Shown here: in pieces, positions 1 to 12,891 of the stretch
Numbering within the stretch: position 1 is the stretch's first letter
How the letters are laid out: every line of letters begins with the position of its first letter
Assembly (NCBI RefSeq): GCF_030272615.1
Contig: NC_081414.1
Coordinates: forward strand, 823,049,896-823,113,895
Reading direction: 5' to 3'
Source: Cryptomeria japonica
Lineage: Eukaryota; Streptophyta; Pinopsida; Cupressales; Cupressaceae
DNA length: 64,000 nucleotides
Notes under the pieces: generated by a model
Told to the model about the DNA's origin: nothing
Database searches by the model: none
The model's input: only the letters and a program-made list of their open reading frames with translations
Made by a program: the position numbers and the translations under genes

Positions 1-792
1 GAAGCTTGTTCACATCCCTTCAGTTATGTATATAATGGGATACCAAAACCAATGACAGGGGAGAGATTTTTTGAAATATATGTTGATGCGAATTGATTGT
101 AATGGAGTATCTTGAAGTGTAGCTTTTGTATGCAATACCGATTCTAGATTAATATACAAGGTTCGATGTTTTTGTCCAAAATATTGTATACATTCCATGT
201 TGATGAATTGATTTTATCCTCTTAATAAACCTACTGTTGGGCTTGCTGTGATGTTCCATCACATGATGTTGCACTAAAAATGGAATTGGTTTTTTCATTA
301 TTTATGTAACACATACTGAAACCCTCACAGTGATAGTTAATACTGTCTCTTGAGTTGATCGAATTGGTTGTCCACAAAGTAGCATCTATATCCTTGGATA
401 AGGGCACTGGTCTGTTATTTATCTTCCAAGGGTTGGGATTGTTATGCATAAGGTCCTTATCAGAGAAACATTCTTCTGAATCCTATATGAACTAATCTGT
501 ACATGATTTCTGCAAGTCTTAAGAGCAATCATTTTTCATAATACATTTTAAATTATTTTCTTTTATCAACATTCAAGAAGCAATCAAACAAAAGGACATA
601 ATAAGGTACAATAGCATGAAACTATTGCCATTCTTGTAGAAGGTTGTCTTAATAAAACCTTATATCCACTTTAAATAACCTCTTAGTGCTTGAGAGAGAA
701 AGGTATACCCACCTAGGTTTAGTGGAGCCTTAAGTGCAGAGGGATTTGGTCTTCGACCATCCGTGTTCGTTGGCAAAGGATAGTTGGATTAG
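1..792. other. no recognisable gene
   Basis: AT-rich sequence. The two short minus-strand frames here (10-198 and 231-449) match no family I recognise and have no supporting signals. I see no repeat boundary. Confidence 0.5.
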
Positions 793-1308
793 TTAAGGGA
801 CTGGCAAATCCTTAAGTTTTCCAATATGTAGTTTTGGGCCCCAACAACCTCCATGCCTGTCACCTTCACATGATGCATGCAATGAATATGGCAAAAAATG
901 GGCCCAAAGTTGTATAAATAAATGATTATCTATCCTGGACAACACATCAACCACTTCGTTTCTAGACCTTTTGACATGTGTAATCTTGTAATTATTGAAA
1001 AAATTTAAATCATTTCTAATTTTGGAGATAAATTTATTTAAAAACCATGAGTCAGTTTCCCCTTTAATGACTGCATTAATAATAATTTGTGAATCCCATT
1101 CCAAATGCAAATTTTGAACTCCAAACTTCAACCCTAATTGCACCGCCAATAATGCTTCTTAGACTTGCGCCTTGTTATTGGTACCCTTTTCAAGCCTTTG
1201 AGAACCCATCATAATATTTCCATGCCAATCCATAATCACTAGCCCTGCACCCAAAATACATGGATTACCTTTAGAGGCACCATCAAAATTGATCTTGAAC
1301 AACCCTAC
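793..1308 (-). pseudogene. LINE-type RNase H domain remnant
   Basis: The minus strand encodes a type I RNase H fold like that at the end of plant non-LTR retrotransposon polyproteins. It would degrade the RNA strand of the RNA/DNA hybrid. In order it shows FDGAS (first catalytic Asp at 1282-1284), the NNKA..EALLA segment (Glu at 1156-1158) and EWDSQ (Asp at 1093-1095). It ends in a KITHVKRSRNEVVDVLSRI stretch, which resembles the usual C-terminal helix with its H..R..N..D pattern. An in-frame TAA at 1159-1161, just before the catalytic Glu, breaks the frame, so the copy is dead. No reverse transcriptase lies upstream (towards 2 kb), so only the 3' end survives, as expected of a 5'-truncated LINE. 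A host RNase H-like family member is less likely. Confidence 0.72.
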
Positions 1309-2250
1309 CTATGGAAAATCCCATTTCTCATTAGAAATCGAAGGAAGCATTGGATCAACCTAAGAAGACCCATGAACATGTGTAAAGAGGTGTCTCAATA
1401 CAAGAGTCACAAAGTAGACTCGCAAGACATGCCATGGAAGCTTTATAATAATAAAATTGGATTACTTTTGAAGTGTGCATTAGGAGTCCAACTCTACTTG
1501 GTCACAAAACAGATATTAGGAAAAAATACTATAAAATATAATTTTTTTAATAAAATTTTAAGAAAATTTGATATCAAGAAAACTAAAAAATGAAATGATC
1601 TATTTTCTTTTTGGTTTCTTAATTATTCTAATAGTTTGATTGTGTTTAAGTGGATAGTATAGAGAAATTTTGTATAGCTTTCATCTATGATAATCCATTA
1701 ATAGTCTACTTAGTCTTGCCTAATTGATCATGGATTTCAAACATAGAGAAATCCTATTATTCCTTTTTGAAAGCTATTGTTGATCATGTTGGCAAGGCTC
1801 TTGCTCATATTTCTCCTAGAAATGATCATATTTAAGTTCAAATTGGCAATCATGACAACCTAAATATTGATAGTAGTATATTCTTGTCAAGCTAGTAAGG
1901 ATGGGTAACACTACAATCTTTGAGATCTTGTACACATATCACAAGACTTTTTAGTATAGATTTCACAAAATTCAAGTTAAAAATAAAAGGAAAAAATAAT
2001 TAGAACAGTTATTATTGCATGCAAAAAATAAATCCTGTAAAGTTGATTATTTGATTTGATAATTATTTTGAAGCTTCATATTATATGTTTTAAAATGAGT
2101 TGCAAAAATATTATTGCATTGCTTTGGTAGAGGTCATTCTTCTAGATTTTTTGCATCAAAACCCAATTAATATAATCCCAACAAATATAAGTGCTTTAGA
2201 AAATCTGAGATTTACCAATAATTTCTAGTGACATTTAATTTTTATAAATA
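1309..2250. other. AT-rich spacer, nothing recognised
   Basis: No coding frame with family resemblance. A 73-codon plus-strand frame at 1372-1593 is lysine/asparagine-rich, as AT-rich DNA gives by chance. The last bases, TATAG at 2251-2255, are the target duplication of the copia element that follows. Confidence 0.5.
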
Positions 2251-2255
2251 TATAG

Positions 2256-2572
2256 TATTAAAAAATATAAAACTTAAAAAAAACACATAAAAGATTAAAA
2301 ACATAAAATATTAGTAGTAATAATAAAACTGTATATATTGATTTTTTATGCTCTACAATCTAGATTTATAGACTTGATTGGATAAGAAGAACATAGATTT
2401 GGATGCTACTAGAAGTTTCCATGTGTTAGAAAGTTCTTATCAAAATATTCTAATTATAATGTGACTTTCCAGCACTTTCCAAGATTTACATTATCACTTA
2501 TTTAGATAAACATTATCACTTTTATAAAGATAAATATTGTAACTTTCTAGAAGATAAACATTATCTCCAACA
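2256..2572 (-). repeat. copia-1 3' LTR
   Basis: 317-bp LTR, starting TGTTGGAG on the minus strand at 2572 and ending TTAATA at 2256. It carries an extra copy of a roughly 20-bp segment (TAAACATTATCACTT type) that the partner LTR at 6525-6820 lacks. The purine run before it on the minus strand (CTATGGGG, just above 2572) is a likely polypurine tract. Confidence 0.88.
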
Positions 2573-2873
2573 ACCCCATAGTTTGTATCAGGAGAGGATA
2601 AATACAAATATAGTTCACATAGAAACTTCCTTGAGATGAAGAAAGTTTCTAATTTGGATGAACTATGCTATAGGTAGCGCTTTTCTAAATATATTTGCAA
2701 TTTGAAATTCACTTTCATAAAATTATAACTATACGTCACAAACAAAATGATGATGAACTTATATATATTTGGATTTGGCATGGCAGATAGGATTTTTTGC
2801 TAGCTTGATAGTTCTTTGATTATCATAAAAGTTGGAAGATCTTGCAGATGATGTGTCTCTTCAAGTAGTCTCC

Positions 2874-4003
2874 TTAGCCATAAAGCTTCTTGAGATGTCT
2901 TTGATGAACCAATAAATTCAGCCTTTGTAGATGATAGTGATACTGTTGATTGCTTCTTGCTGCTCCAAGAAACTTGTCTTTATCCAAGATGAAAGATGTA
3001 TCCTGAAGTAGATTTTCTATCATCAATATCACCTCCATAATCAAAATCTGTATAACCAACTAAAGTAGAATCTCCTCCATATTTGTATTCAATTCCAAGT
3101 TTGTAGGTACCTTTGATGTACTTCAATATTATATTAGTTGCTTTCCAATGTTCAATATGTGGGTCTACCATGTACCTGGATACAACCCCAATTGTATATG
3201 CAATATCTAGTCTAGTTATAGTCAGATACAAGAGTTTGCCAACAAGTTGTCTATATAATTTTTCATCCACCTTCTTTTCATTAGAGTTAGCACTCAATTT
3301 TAATCCCACTTCCAATGGTGTATTAGATGGTTTACAATTACTCATATTAAATTTTTTCAATACATCAAGAGCATATTTAGTTTAAGAAAGCATGATCCTT
3401 CTTCTTGCCAAACTTGCATACTCAAAAAATAATACATTAATCCTCTATCAGATATTTCAAAATCTTGTTTGATTTGATCCTTAGTATCTTCAATACATTG
3501 CATGTGATCTCTTGTAATGATTAAATCATCCACATAAAGTACAATGATAACAATTTTAACATCAAAATACTTTACATACACATCCGGATTAGCTTTGCTT
3601 CTTTTAAATCCTTCTTTTATATAGAATTCATTTATTTTGGAGTACCATGCCCTTGGAGGCTGTTTAAGACCATGTAGAGAATTTTTTAGCCTAGACACCA
3701 GATGTTCTTCACTAATTTTAAAAAATCATAGGGGTTGTTGCATGTAAATTTCTTCTTTTAAATAACCATGTAGAAATGCAATTTTAACATCCATTCGAAA
3801 AAAATTCCAACCAAATTTTGTAGCTAAAGAAACTATTGTACGAATTGAAGTCATTTTAGCAACTAGAGCAAAGGTTTTAGTATAGTCAATATCTTCTGTT
3901 TGTGATAAAACTCTAGCCACTAGCCTTGCCTTGTGTTTTTTGATAGCTCCATCTAAATTGAACTTTGTTCTGTAGGTCCATTTTCACCTAATCACATTTT
4001 TTC
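2874..4003 (-). pseudogene. copia-1 reverse transcriptase / RNase H remnant
   Basis: Minus-strand RT fingers and palm lie at 3357-3920. They include a DIDYTKTFALVAKMTSIR start and the catalytic YVDD at 3525-3536, which is intact. The RT thumb and RNase H follow at 2874-3360, with KSTSGYIF and the D in GYTDFDYGGD. At least four frame breaks interrupt the chain. RT-RNaseH would copy element RNA and degrade the template, but this copy cannot make the enzyme. Confidence 0.82.
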
Positions 4004-4309
4004 CGTTTGGAAGTGTTATTAATTCCCAAGTTCCATTTTTCATCAAAGAGTTGTACTCATCTCCATAGTTTCTTCCCATTCATCTTTTCCTTTTTCTTCC
4101 TCATATGTACTTGGAGTGTCAACCTGCATAATAGTAGTCATAAGAGAATAGTTAGCAAAAAAACTTTTGGGGCCTTCTTGGTAGATTTTTGAATGCTCCC
4201 GGTCTTCCTTGTCACTTCATCATCACTTTCACTTGATTCTCCAACTTTCTTTTCTTCTCCTCCTATAAAAGATGGCACACTTTGATTTGAATTATTAGAG
4301 CAAGTGGAT

Positions 4310-5240
4310 TTATCTTCTTCTTTCAAAATTGGAAAGTAGGATAATGTCACTTTCAAAATCTTCATCAAACCATATATTTCTTTTGATATGAATTTCCTTT
4401 GTTTTGGGATTATACAACCTATCTTCTTTTGAATCTTCACTATACCCAGCCATTATATACTTTTCACTCTTTCTTTCTAACTTGCTTCTATTTTCATCAA
4501 GTATATGAACATAGGCATTGCATCCAAAAATTCTAAAATGAGACACTTTAGGCTTTCTTCCACTCCATGCCTCTTCCGGTGTTATGTTCCTAACTAAATT
4601 TGTAGGTGTTCTATTAAAAATATATACTGTAGTGTGAACTGCTTCAACCCTAAAATTTATCTCTAAGTTTCTAGAGTGAAGCATACATCTAGCCATTTCT
4701 ATTATAGTTCTATTTTTTCTCTCAGCTACCCCATTTTGTTGGGGTAAAGAAGAAAAAGTTGATTCTTTCTTTATGCCATGCTCTTTATAAAATTCTAAGA
4801 AAGTATTATTCATATACTCAGTCCCTCTATATGTTATTATTATCTTTAGACATTTTACATTTAGTTTTTTTGTCAAAGCATTAAACTCTTTAAACTTTTG
4901 AAATGCTTCATCCTTCTTCTGTATAAAATATACCCAAATTCTTCTAGTATATTCATCTATAAAGGTGAGAACATACCTTAATCATCCAAGTGGAGGTGTT
5001 TTGAAAGGACCCATTACATCATTGTGGACCAAACGTAGAGTTTTTGCCCTCCATGATTTCCCTTGTGGAAACCTTTCCATGTGTTTCTTTCCCATTGTGC
5101 AACCTTCACATACCTTTTGTCTTGGTGAGATTTTGGGAAGCCCTTGCAGCATATGTAGTTATTCCATAAGCTTAAGACATTGATAGTTTATATGTCCCAT
5201 ATGCTCATGCCATAACTTTCTCATATCATCATATTTGGCA
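4310..5240 (-). pseudogene. copia-1 integrase remnant
   Basis: Integrase would join element cDNA to host DNA. The pre-integrase zinc region lies at about 5060-5220 (MGHINY and CEGC-like motifs in broken frames) and the core at 4310-4876. In the core, the second catalytic Asp in the usual S-D-R/N-G-x-E motif is replaced: the sequence reads TYRGTEY, with Tyr in the Asp position. The third acidic residue is kept in QQNGVAERKNRT. The copia C-terminal FGCNAYVH and Y..D...YR..N-like segments follow. Stops and frame changes separate the core from the zinc region. Confidence 0.8.
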
Positions 5241-5597
5241 ATAGCACACATATTCTCATCTCCATTTTTAGAAGTAAATTCTTGAAATTTTTATAATCCA
5301 TTCTCCATTTTACCAATTACAGTCACTTTATAATTATTACTCCCATCCTTGATTATGCATTTATCATTGTAGAACTCTATTTTATACCCTTGATTTGCAA
5401 TTGGAGATACAAAGAGAAAATTTGTTTTAAATAACATTTCCGGTCCCTTTAACATCTAAAGCACCATTATTTCCCAGATATATTTATGTACTACTTTAAA
5501 TTTTTAATTCAAACTATCCCTTATTGTGTAGCACCAATATCAATAACCCACTCATCCTTAAAAGAATTATTTTCTTTAAGTGCAACACAAAAAACAT

Positions 5598-6520
5598 TTA
5601 TTTTAGATTCAATAAATTTTGTATACTTATTTGTATTTTTCTTTGTATCTTTATTCTTTTTGAAACATTCATTTTTTTGTGACCCATCTTAACACAATAA
5701 TTACATTTCCATTTACTTCTATTGTAATCTTTAGATGAGACATTTTTATTTTCATACTTCCAATTCCTTTCTTTAAACTGATTATCTTGTGACTTTTTGT
5801 AATATTGCTTTTGGTTCATTATAAATGTTTGAGATTCACCATTAAATGATTCTCTTTCTTTGATTTGACATTTCTTTTCTTGCATTAGCTTAGCACATAA
5901 CTCTTCAGATGTAATACTTTTTAATCTATCTATAGAATTTAATCCCCTTATAAATGATTGATAGGATCTTGGAAGACTTTGTAATATTATTTGAGCAAAA
6001 TATTTATCATCTATTTTCTTTCCAGGGGAAGCAAGATCATTTTTCTTTTCCTTTAATTTATTTAGATGTGGGACTAATTCTTGTGAATTTGATTATTTCA
6101 TACTATACAACTTTGTGGTGAGAGTTAGGATCCATACATCACCTAAATTTGGATATTTTTTTTTTTAAATATCCCATACTTTGACTCTACTTCTTTCATT
6201 ATGAAGTTTTAGAAATACTTCCTTTGAAAGTGTAATCTTGATTAATGTTGCTGCCTTTTTGTCTCTTTTATCCCAATCATCTTGATCATTTCCAGCACTT
6301 GGGGGTCTTTTTTCACTACCAGTAGCAATCTCATAACAATTATGAAGTAAATACCAAGAATCCATTCCTTCTTTTTCACAAAGGATTATTATAAAATTCA
6401 ATCAAAACTTCAATCCATAAATGAAAATCTCTCATCAAATTTTCCAAAATTCTTTTCTGCTTCAACCAAATTTCAGCCTGAAGAAAATCCACATAGTGCT
6501 GCCCAAGATTTAGATGGCGA
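5598..6520 (-). pseudogene. copia-1 gag remnant
   Basis: Nucleocapsid/gag region in several frames. The N-terminal part (about 6165-6520) resembles the copia gag domain, with a W..KD.KA...I.IT pattern. The C-terminal part (5598-5885) is basic and carries a zinc-knuckle-like CNYCVKMGHKKMNV. Here the last Cys of the CX2CX4HX4C knuckle is replaced by Val. The frame changes at least twice across the region, so no full gag can be made. Confidence 0.65.
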
Positions 6521-6524
6521 ACCA

Positions 6525-6820
6525 TATTAAAAAACACAAAACTTAAAAAATAACACAGAAAAATCTTAAAAACATAGAATATTAGCACTAATAATAAAAC
6601 TGTATATATTGATTTTTTCTGCTCTACAATCTGGATTTATAGACTTGAATGGATAAGAAGAAAACAGATTTAGAAACTACTAGAAGTTTCCATGTGCTGG
6701 AAAGTTCTTATATAAATATTTTGATTATAATGTGATTTTCCAGCACTTTCCAAGATTTACATTATCACTTTACAAAGATAAATATTGTAACTTTCTAGAA
6801 GATAAACATTATCTCGAACA
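6525..6820 (-). repeat. copia-1 5' LTR
   Basis: 296-bp LTR starting TGTTCGAG on the minus strand. It aligns along its length with 2256-2572 and is followed by the matching target duplication TATAG at 6821-6825. Confidence 0.88.
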
Positions 6821-6825
6821 TATAG

Positions 6826-9762
6826 AATGTAAAATTCTCACTTTATTCAAATTTATACATTTTGATAAATGCATAGTTGTGATAGAGCCATTATAACTCT
6901 TTCATGATAAATTTTTATAAGGAATAATAATTCACAACATACCTGAACAAGAGCTATGATATACAGCTATAGTCCCTCCCTTTTGCTAAATCTTGTGAGG
7001 GGAAGGTAGTGATTCTGGGCACGAGGAGAAAAAGAAATATGGGAAATGAAGAAATATCGGTATCATACTATGAAAGCATAGTCGAATTGAAATTGGTCAA
7101 ACTTTTTCATGATTTAAAACTTATCCTTGAGGCATAAATAAATAAATAGGCAAAAAACAAAATGTTATTTTTATCGTCTAAAAATATATCCATCAAAGGT
7201 TAAAAATAATTTGCTAGTATAAAATTATTTTGAGCATGTTAAAAATGTATAAAAATAAATATATGAAAAGGCGACGTCCAAGAATCTTTGTTAAATTTCA
7301 AGTACACCATACATAAAAATGATAAATTCTATTCATATAATATAATTTAAAAAACAGTTTACAAGTGATATTCAATGCGAAAATTATAACCAGATGTAGT
7401 GTTCTAAGAACCAGTTTTGAAAACTAGCATAAAGTGGGAGTTTGGGAAGTATGGTGTCTATATGCGTGTTTGCACAAGATTTGCATTTACAAAAACTAAG
7501 CATGCTATGGAATGTTTGTTGTGAAAGACAGTTAAGTAGTTATTTACAAAAGCAAAAATAAGATAGATGTTGCTTTGACTATTATAGGTATGTCAATAGT
7601 ATTTCGAGCTATTGACTGGTTGAAGCAAGCCACTTTTGATTGTTTTCAAGTTTTCATTGGGGAACCTGCAAAATTAAGAAAATTAAGATGTTAATTATAA
7701 AAGTTTGAGAATAGTTGAAATATGAAAATATACACTTTTGTATCATATTAAAAAATATAAGAATATAGATAACAGTATAGGGAAGAATCGGATTTTAAGA
7801 GACATAAGACAACAACTTGCAAAAATTATAATATAGAGCTATCATGTTCTAACTATAGTTTTTAGTGCCTACACACATTTTATTCTGAAATCTATATACA
7901 TAGAAATCAATTTGGTTTTGAGTCAAAATGTAATAATGTGTATGCATTTTTTAAGTTTTACAGTGAAATTCAGAAATCTTTGTACATTGCAATTAATTTG
8001 ACAGTGAAGAATGGTATTTCTATTCTTCATGGCATGTATTCTAGATTTTGAAACTCAAAAGTAAAAAATCTATGCACATTGGAATCAATTTGACAGGGCA
8101 TAATGGCATTTACATACTTTAATTGTGAAAGATAACTTGAGGTCATTTCAGCTAGAATACTGAAGGGGTTAACCTTCTAAATATTTTATTGTTCTTAAAT
8201 AATAATTTAAGAGATGGGCTTTTCAAACACTACCTACAAACTACATATGATTTTAAAAATAAGCATCACCAAAAATGCACACTGCTTTTTATTCAGTGGT
8301 ACTGATTTACAACAGCCAAGTAAATATAATGGAGCACTGAATGCCATTATATAAGCTAATTTATGCACAACATGGTAGAAGTAGGTAGACAAGCTAAAAG
8401 AGCACAACCCACTATTAATCATGCTCCTTTAGCATTAGAAGCATTGATCAAACCATTAATTTAGAGTCCCCAACATAGAATCTGGAAAAGCCATCTAGAG
8501 AATTAGATCAAACTTAACATTGGGATGCCAAGGATAAAACACTAACGCTGGATGGCACTAATTGTAATATAGTGACTGCTTATGAAGTAAAAGACTGAGA
8601 TATCTGAACCAGGGAGAAAAATAATAAGAAAGTGAATTAATCAACCAAGCAAAGCTATGGAATTTATGAGGATTTCTGAAGCAGATTTTTGAATTTTGAA
8701 AATTCAAAATTCTGAACTTCATATACACAAAAAAATCCCTAAACAATAATTCTTGTTAAACCGAAAAGCATTTATTTGTCAAACTTTGAGTAATCAGATA
8801 AGGTTTAAAACAGTACCATAAGATTTGAATAATCTTATAAATAAAATCAATTGAAAATCCACAATAATTTATTTTCTATTAAAATTTTAGTTAGATTTAA
8901 TCACCGCAGAACAATTACTATTGTAATCAATCAAAATACAATTTGAAACATGTTTCCTATATCGATGAGTAATCGATATATAGGAATGCAAATATTTGAC
9001 ATAAAGACTTATTAATCATTTGTTTGGCCTACAAGTTATTTGCAATTTAATAGTTATATTTGAAGCGAATATTGTATTGAGAATAGTTTGTTTAAATTTT
9101 ATTTGATTTTATGTATTCATGATTATATTATCATTTTTTAAATTAAATAATTAAATAATTATATTATCTACTCTGTTGAATTCATTTATTGGATACTTGC
9201 TTTTGAAATTCAAGTGAGCATGGGATGAAGGCCTCAAGTCGATCCTGTCTTTGAATCAAAACAAAAAGTATTATTTGGTAACTAGCACCAACCATTCAGG
9301 CCACAAACAAAATAATTGTAGTTCCTCCAACTTCTTGTTTAGCTTTACAATTAACTGCTATATATAATATATGTCAAATATATAATTATTTTAGGAACTC
9401 GGATCACCTATAAGTTTGTCTTTCTTCTTCCATAGTAAAGATTCGAAAGAAATAAAGAGGATGTGTCTTTGACAAAGGGAACACATAATGGGAGCATATA
9501 TAGGACAAAGGAAACCATGAATGCTTTGGGATCTGAAAATCAACAGATGGCCCCAAGGCATATTGGCAAGAACATTTTTAGTGGTAACCATGAAAAATTT
9601 AAGAAGAATGTGTTGTCCCTTGATTGTCCTTGACGACAAAAAGGATGACTTCATAGGCATTTATTATATGCACCTTGTCATTGTTAAAGTCATTAATTAT
9701 TAAAATGCTTATGACTGCACTGTTGTCATGTGAGTTAAATGCAAAGGCACCTTTTATAGTGT
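6826..9762. other. 2.9-kb AT-rich stretch without genes
   Basis: No coding frame resembles a known family. At 7880-8120 a 35-50-base phrase (around GAAATCTATATACATTGGAATCAATTT) occurs three times, spaced about 85-93 bases, as a decayed tandem repeat. At 8956-8984 there is a short imperfect palindrome around ATCGAT. No LTR pair or terminal inverted repeat was found. Confidence 0.5.
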
Positions 9763-11237
9763 TGTTGGCAATTTGAGGAGTGGGACATGAGCTCGAGTTT
9801 GTTTGCTGTGGCTTGGCATTTCAATGACATCTTTTTCTACGGAATCAAAAACTCATTTCAATATTGCAAAAAGTTTTGGTATTTGTGTAAAGCAAGAAGT
9901 AAGGTTTATTTGTTGGACTATTGCGAACCCTAATGGGCTGCCGTCATGAGATTCATTCTTACAGTTACAGGGCTTGTTGTGGTCAGAATCTAGTCATGGG
10001 TTTTTTTTATGTCATTCCTCAGGGACAGACGATTATTGCGGTGGTCTTGGTTGCCGATTTCAGTGGAGTTAGTTACAGATTTTTCAAGGATTATTAGATA
10101 CCATCATTCCATTTCATTTCTGAGGTAAAATCGATTGAAAATGAAGTTTCATTTTTTGAAAATAGTAAATGAAGAAAGATATTTAGTTTTTTGTTTTTTC
10201 TTCAACGAAGTTTGCAAAGTTAAAAAGTTGTTTTTGGATTAATTGCAAAATGTTGTTGTTTTAATACATGGTTAATTCTGCAACCACTTTTAGTCAGTTA
10301 TAGAACCCTAACTGAGGGTTGAAAATTTAAAGCTTTCAAGAGTTTCGTTTGTTTATATAATGTAATGGTAATCTGAAAAGTGTAAGGAAAATGAGGAAGA
10401 AAAACAGGTTTGAAGGTTATAGATGTTGACAGATAGGTGTAATTCATTGTGAATAAAAACATTATGATCTTTGGATAATAGAGTGTATAAGTTCCTTTAT
10501 AGGGCATAAGTTGAAAAAAGGCAGTATTGATTCGATTTTTTAGTCTGTAACAAAACAGGGAATTGGAGAGATGTATTGTATTGTAATAATAGTATCTTGT
10601 AACTGAGATTATTGCATATCATTATATTTTTAAATCTCATTCAAATACTGGTAAATTTGTAGATACACTAATATAGTGTAGATATAAGTTTGGCAGTACT
10701 TGTAACTTGAGATGCAAAAGAGAAGTTGAGAAATGTAGGGGTGGGTGCTCCTTGAAGTCTTCTAAACACTATGTATTGAGTTGGTGCTCATTGAGTTAAT
10801 AAAGGAAATTCATTGCTGAGTGGTTTTTCTACCCCAAAAGGGTTTTTCACTCATGAAATCTATTGTGTTATGGGTTTATATTTGTATCATTTTGTTTTAG
10901 TTGAGTTAATGCTTTGATATCTTAGTTTTGTTTATGGTTTGCAATTTACTATCCATGTCTTGCATATTCTCTGCTTCACTCCAAACAGTTCAAGTTTTTA
11001 TTTTGCAAACATCAGTTATAGTTATAAGCGTGACAAGGGTTATTCAAAATGAATAGTGGATAATCAACTTCATATGCTTTTTCAAATTTTGTTGTCTTAA
11101 TCACTAGGATTGTTTTTTCACATTCATTATCTTCAAATTGTCTCAAAGTTGCCCAGTGAGTTTTATTGTTAAAATTGGGTCTCCATTTCACTCATTCTGA
11201 TTCACCCCCCCCTCTCAGAGTGAATCCACTTCCAACA
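9763..11237 (+). repeat. copia-2 5' LTR (left end tentative)
   Basis: The right end is clear: it reads CACTTCCAACA and the iMet primer site follows two bases later. The left end is placed at the first good TGTTGGCAATTTGAGG, giving about 1.48 kb. No partner LTR is present to confirm it. The phrase ATTCACCCCCCCCTCTCAG near the right end also closes the LTR at 45490-46527, which suggests related elements. Confidence 0.5.
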
Positions 11238-11239
11238 AG

Positions 11240-11251
11240 TGGTATCAGAGC
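11240..11251 (+). promoter_or_regulatory. copia-2 primer binding site, initiator tRNA-Met
   Basis: TGGTATCAGAGC is the standard plant copia primer site, complementary to the 3' end of initiator tRNA-Met. It sits two bases after the LTR end. Confidence 0.92.
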
Positions 11252-11309
11252 ATAGGGTCCCTTCATATAGGTCATTCCTTAGGATTGATCCTGGTCTTTG
11301 GAAGTCCAT

Positions 11310-12150
11310 ATGGCCCAATCACAAGAAGGGGATTCACTTTCAAGAGCTCCTCTCTTTGATGGCTCAGATTATGTATTCAGGAAAATCAGAATGGAAACTT
11401 ATTTGGTTTCAGTGGATCTTAATGTATGGAATATCGTAACCACAAAATATGTTGTTCCTTCTACTATACCTACTGATCCTGGTGCTAGGACTCAATATGA
11501 GTTAAATGCTAGAGCTAAGCATTCTATCTTGTGTGGTCTCACCAAGGATATTTTTGTAAAAGTCATGCATTGTGCTTCTTCTCATGAGATATTGAAAAAA
11601 CTTGAAACTATTTATCAAGGGCATGCTAAGGTCAAAGAATCTAATATTCTCACACTCAAAAATCAATTTGTCTTTGAGAATGAAAGAAGATGAGACCATT
11701 GCAAGTTATTTTCTCAGAATAGATGAAGTTGTAAATTCTAGAAGGTCTTGGTGAAACTATTGATGAAAAAATTATTGTTAGGAAGGTCATTCGAACCTTA
11801 TTACCTAAATTTAAAACTAAGGTTTCAACCTTAGAAGAAAAGAAGAGTTTCTCCACAATGACTCTTGATAACTTACAAAGCACACTCACAACCTATAAAA
11901 TGAGGATAGGTAGTAATCCTTCTAGTTCAAAAGAGACTGCTTTCAAAGAAGAAAAAGAGGGAGAACCTGATAGTGAATCTTAACTTTTAGATGCTATAGA
12001 AGCCCTACTTGTTAAAAAGTTGTAAAAGAAGTATAAGGGAAAGTGGTCTTTCAAGTGTTTCAATTGTGGCAAAACTAGGCACTTTACTGCTCAATGCCCT
12101 CTAAGTGACCGAAACAGTGATGAAGAAAAAACATAAAATTTTTACAAAAA
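11310..12150 (+). pseudogene. copia-2 gag remnant
   Basis: Gag capsid precursor. The ATG at 11310 gives MAQSQEGDSLSRAPLFDGSDY, the usual copia gag opening (A..F.G..Y..W). The capsid helices run to about 11690, where a frameshift moves the rest (KEDETIASYFLRIDEVV) to another frame. Two further stops follow near 11980 and 12024. A zinc knuckle CFNCGKTRHFTAQCP at about 12056-12102 keeps all four ligands (C, C, H, C). A stop at about 12134 separates it from the coiled-coil part. Confidence 0.8.
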
Positions 12151-12154
12151 GAAG

Positions 12155-12628
12155 ATGTGGAATCCAAAGAAAAAGTTTAATTCCTTTAAGAAAAAGAAGA
12201 GTCTATTTACTAAAGAAGACTCTGAAGCTGAATCAGATGACTCTCCTTGTTTATGGAAAACCAAAAAAGACATAGTTAACAAAACAAAAAATAAACTTAA
12301 TGATTTGGATCAAAGTGAGGTTGATCTTGAAGGAGAGTTACTTTGTGCTCTCAAAGAGATGAAGAGATTAAAGAAGCTTTTAGCTTCTCATGAAAGCTCA
12401 AATAAGATCTTACTAGTTGAGTTGAAAGACTCAAACTTGGCAACTACAAACTTGAAATCTCTTCTTGAAGAAAGAGAAAAGAAAATTGAAACCTTAGACC
12501 AACAAACAATAAAACTGAAAAAAGAGATTGAAAAATATGAAAGTACCATGCATTTGAATGATATCTTGAACAAGCAAAAGCAACACAAAAACATGATGAG
12601 TGTAGGTTTTGATAACGATAAAAAATAA
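12155..12628 (+). pseudogene. copia-2 gag C-terminal coiled coil
   Basis: A 157-codon open stretch. It has a lysine-rich, then acidic start (KKKKSLFTKEDSEAESDDS), followed by about 100 residues of heptad-like coil rich in Leu, Lys and Glu (LLCALKEMKRLKKLLASHE and so on). Long coils at this place are a feature of SIRE-type copia gag. It is the downstream part of the gag frame and probably not a separate gene. The nested element at 12892 removes contact with the protease. Confidence 0.65.
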
Positions 12629-12891
12629 AAACAGAATTCTAAGCCTGCAAATAGAAAGCAATTTCATGCTTACAACAGGATGACACCTTTTAGGTTTGGG
12701 TTCTTTCATGGCTATTTCTTCTATTTCAATAAGTTTAGCCATAAAGTAAACACTTGCATATTGTTGCAACATAATCAAGCCTACGGCTTCCCAAACACTA
12801 TGAAATATATAAAATGTGACACATTTGGACATACCTCTACTTAGTGCAAGTTAAAGGCAAACACTAATAAGATGTGTAAACAAAAATTTGT

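Larger units (their letters stand above)
2256..6820 (-). mobile_element. complete but dead Ty1/copia element (copia-1)
   Basis: A 4.57-kb minus-strand LTR retrotransposon. The two LTRs (2256-2572 and 6525-6820) are flanked by a perfect 5-bp target duplication TATAG (2251-2255 and 6821-6825), which fixes both ends. Domain order on the minus strand is gag, protease region, integrase, reverse transcriptase, RNase H. Integrase before RT is diagnostic of copia. Every domain is broken by frameshifts or stops. By eye the LTRs differ at roughly 9% of aligned positions plus a 20-odd-bp indel, so it is one of the older insertions here. The primer site next to the 5' LTR begins TGGTTCGCCATC (6513-6524, minus strand) rather than the usual TGGTATCAGAGC. 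Confidence 0.9.

Noticed and set aside
10-449. Two small minus-strand frames near the left edge
   Set aside because: No family resemblance, no conserved motif, composition as expected by chance.
1372-1593. 73-codon plus-strand frame
   Set aside because: Lys/Asn-rich chance frame in AT-rich DNA.
8956-8984. Palindrome around ATCGAT as a possible terminator or hairpin
   Set aside because: Short, imperfect and isolated in AT-rich DNA. No gene nearby gives it a role.
11240-11251. tRNA-Met-like match
   Set aside because: Only the 12 bases pairing with the tRNA 3' end are present. It is a primer site, not a tRNA gene; the same holds at 13256 and 53132.
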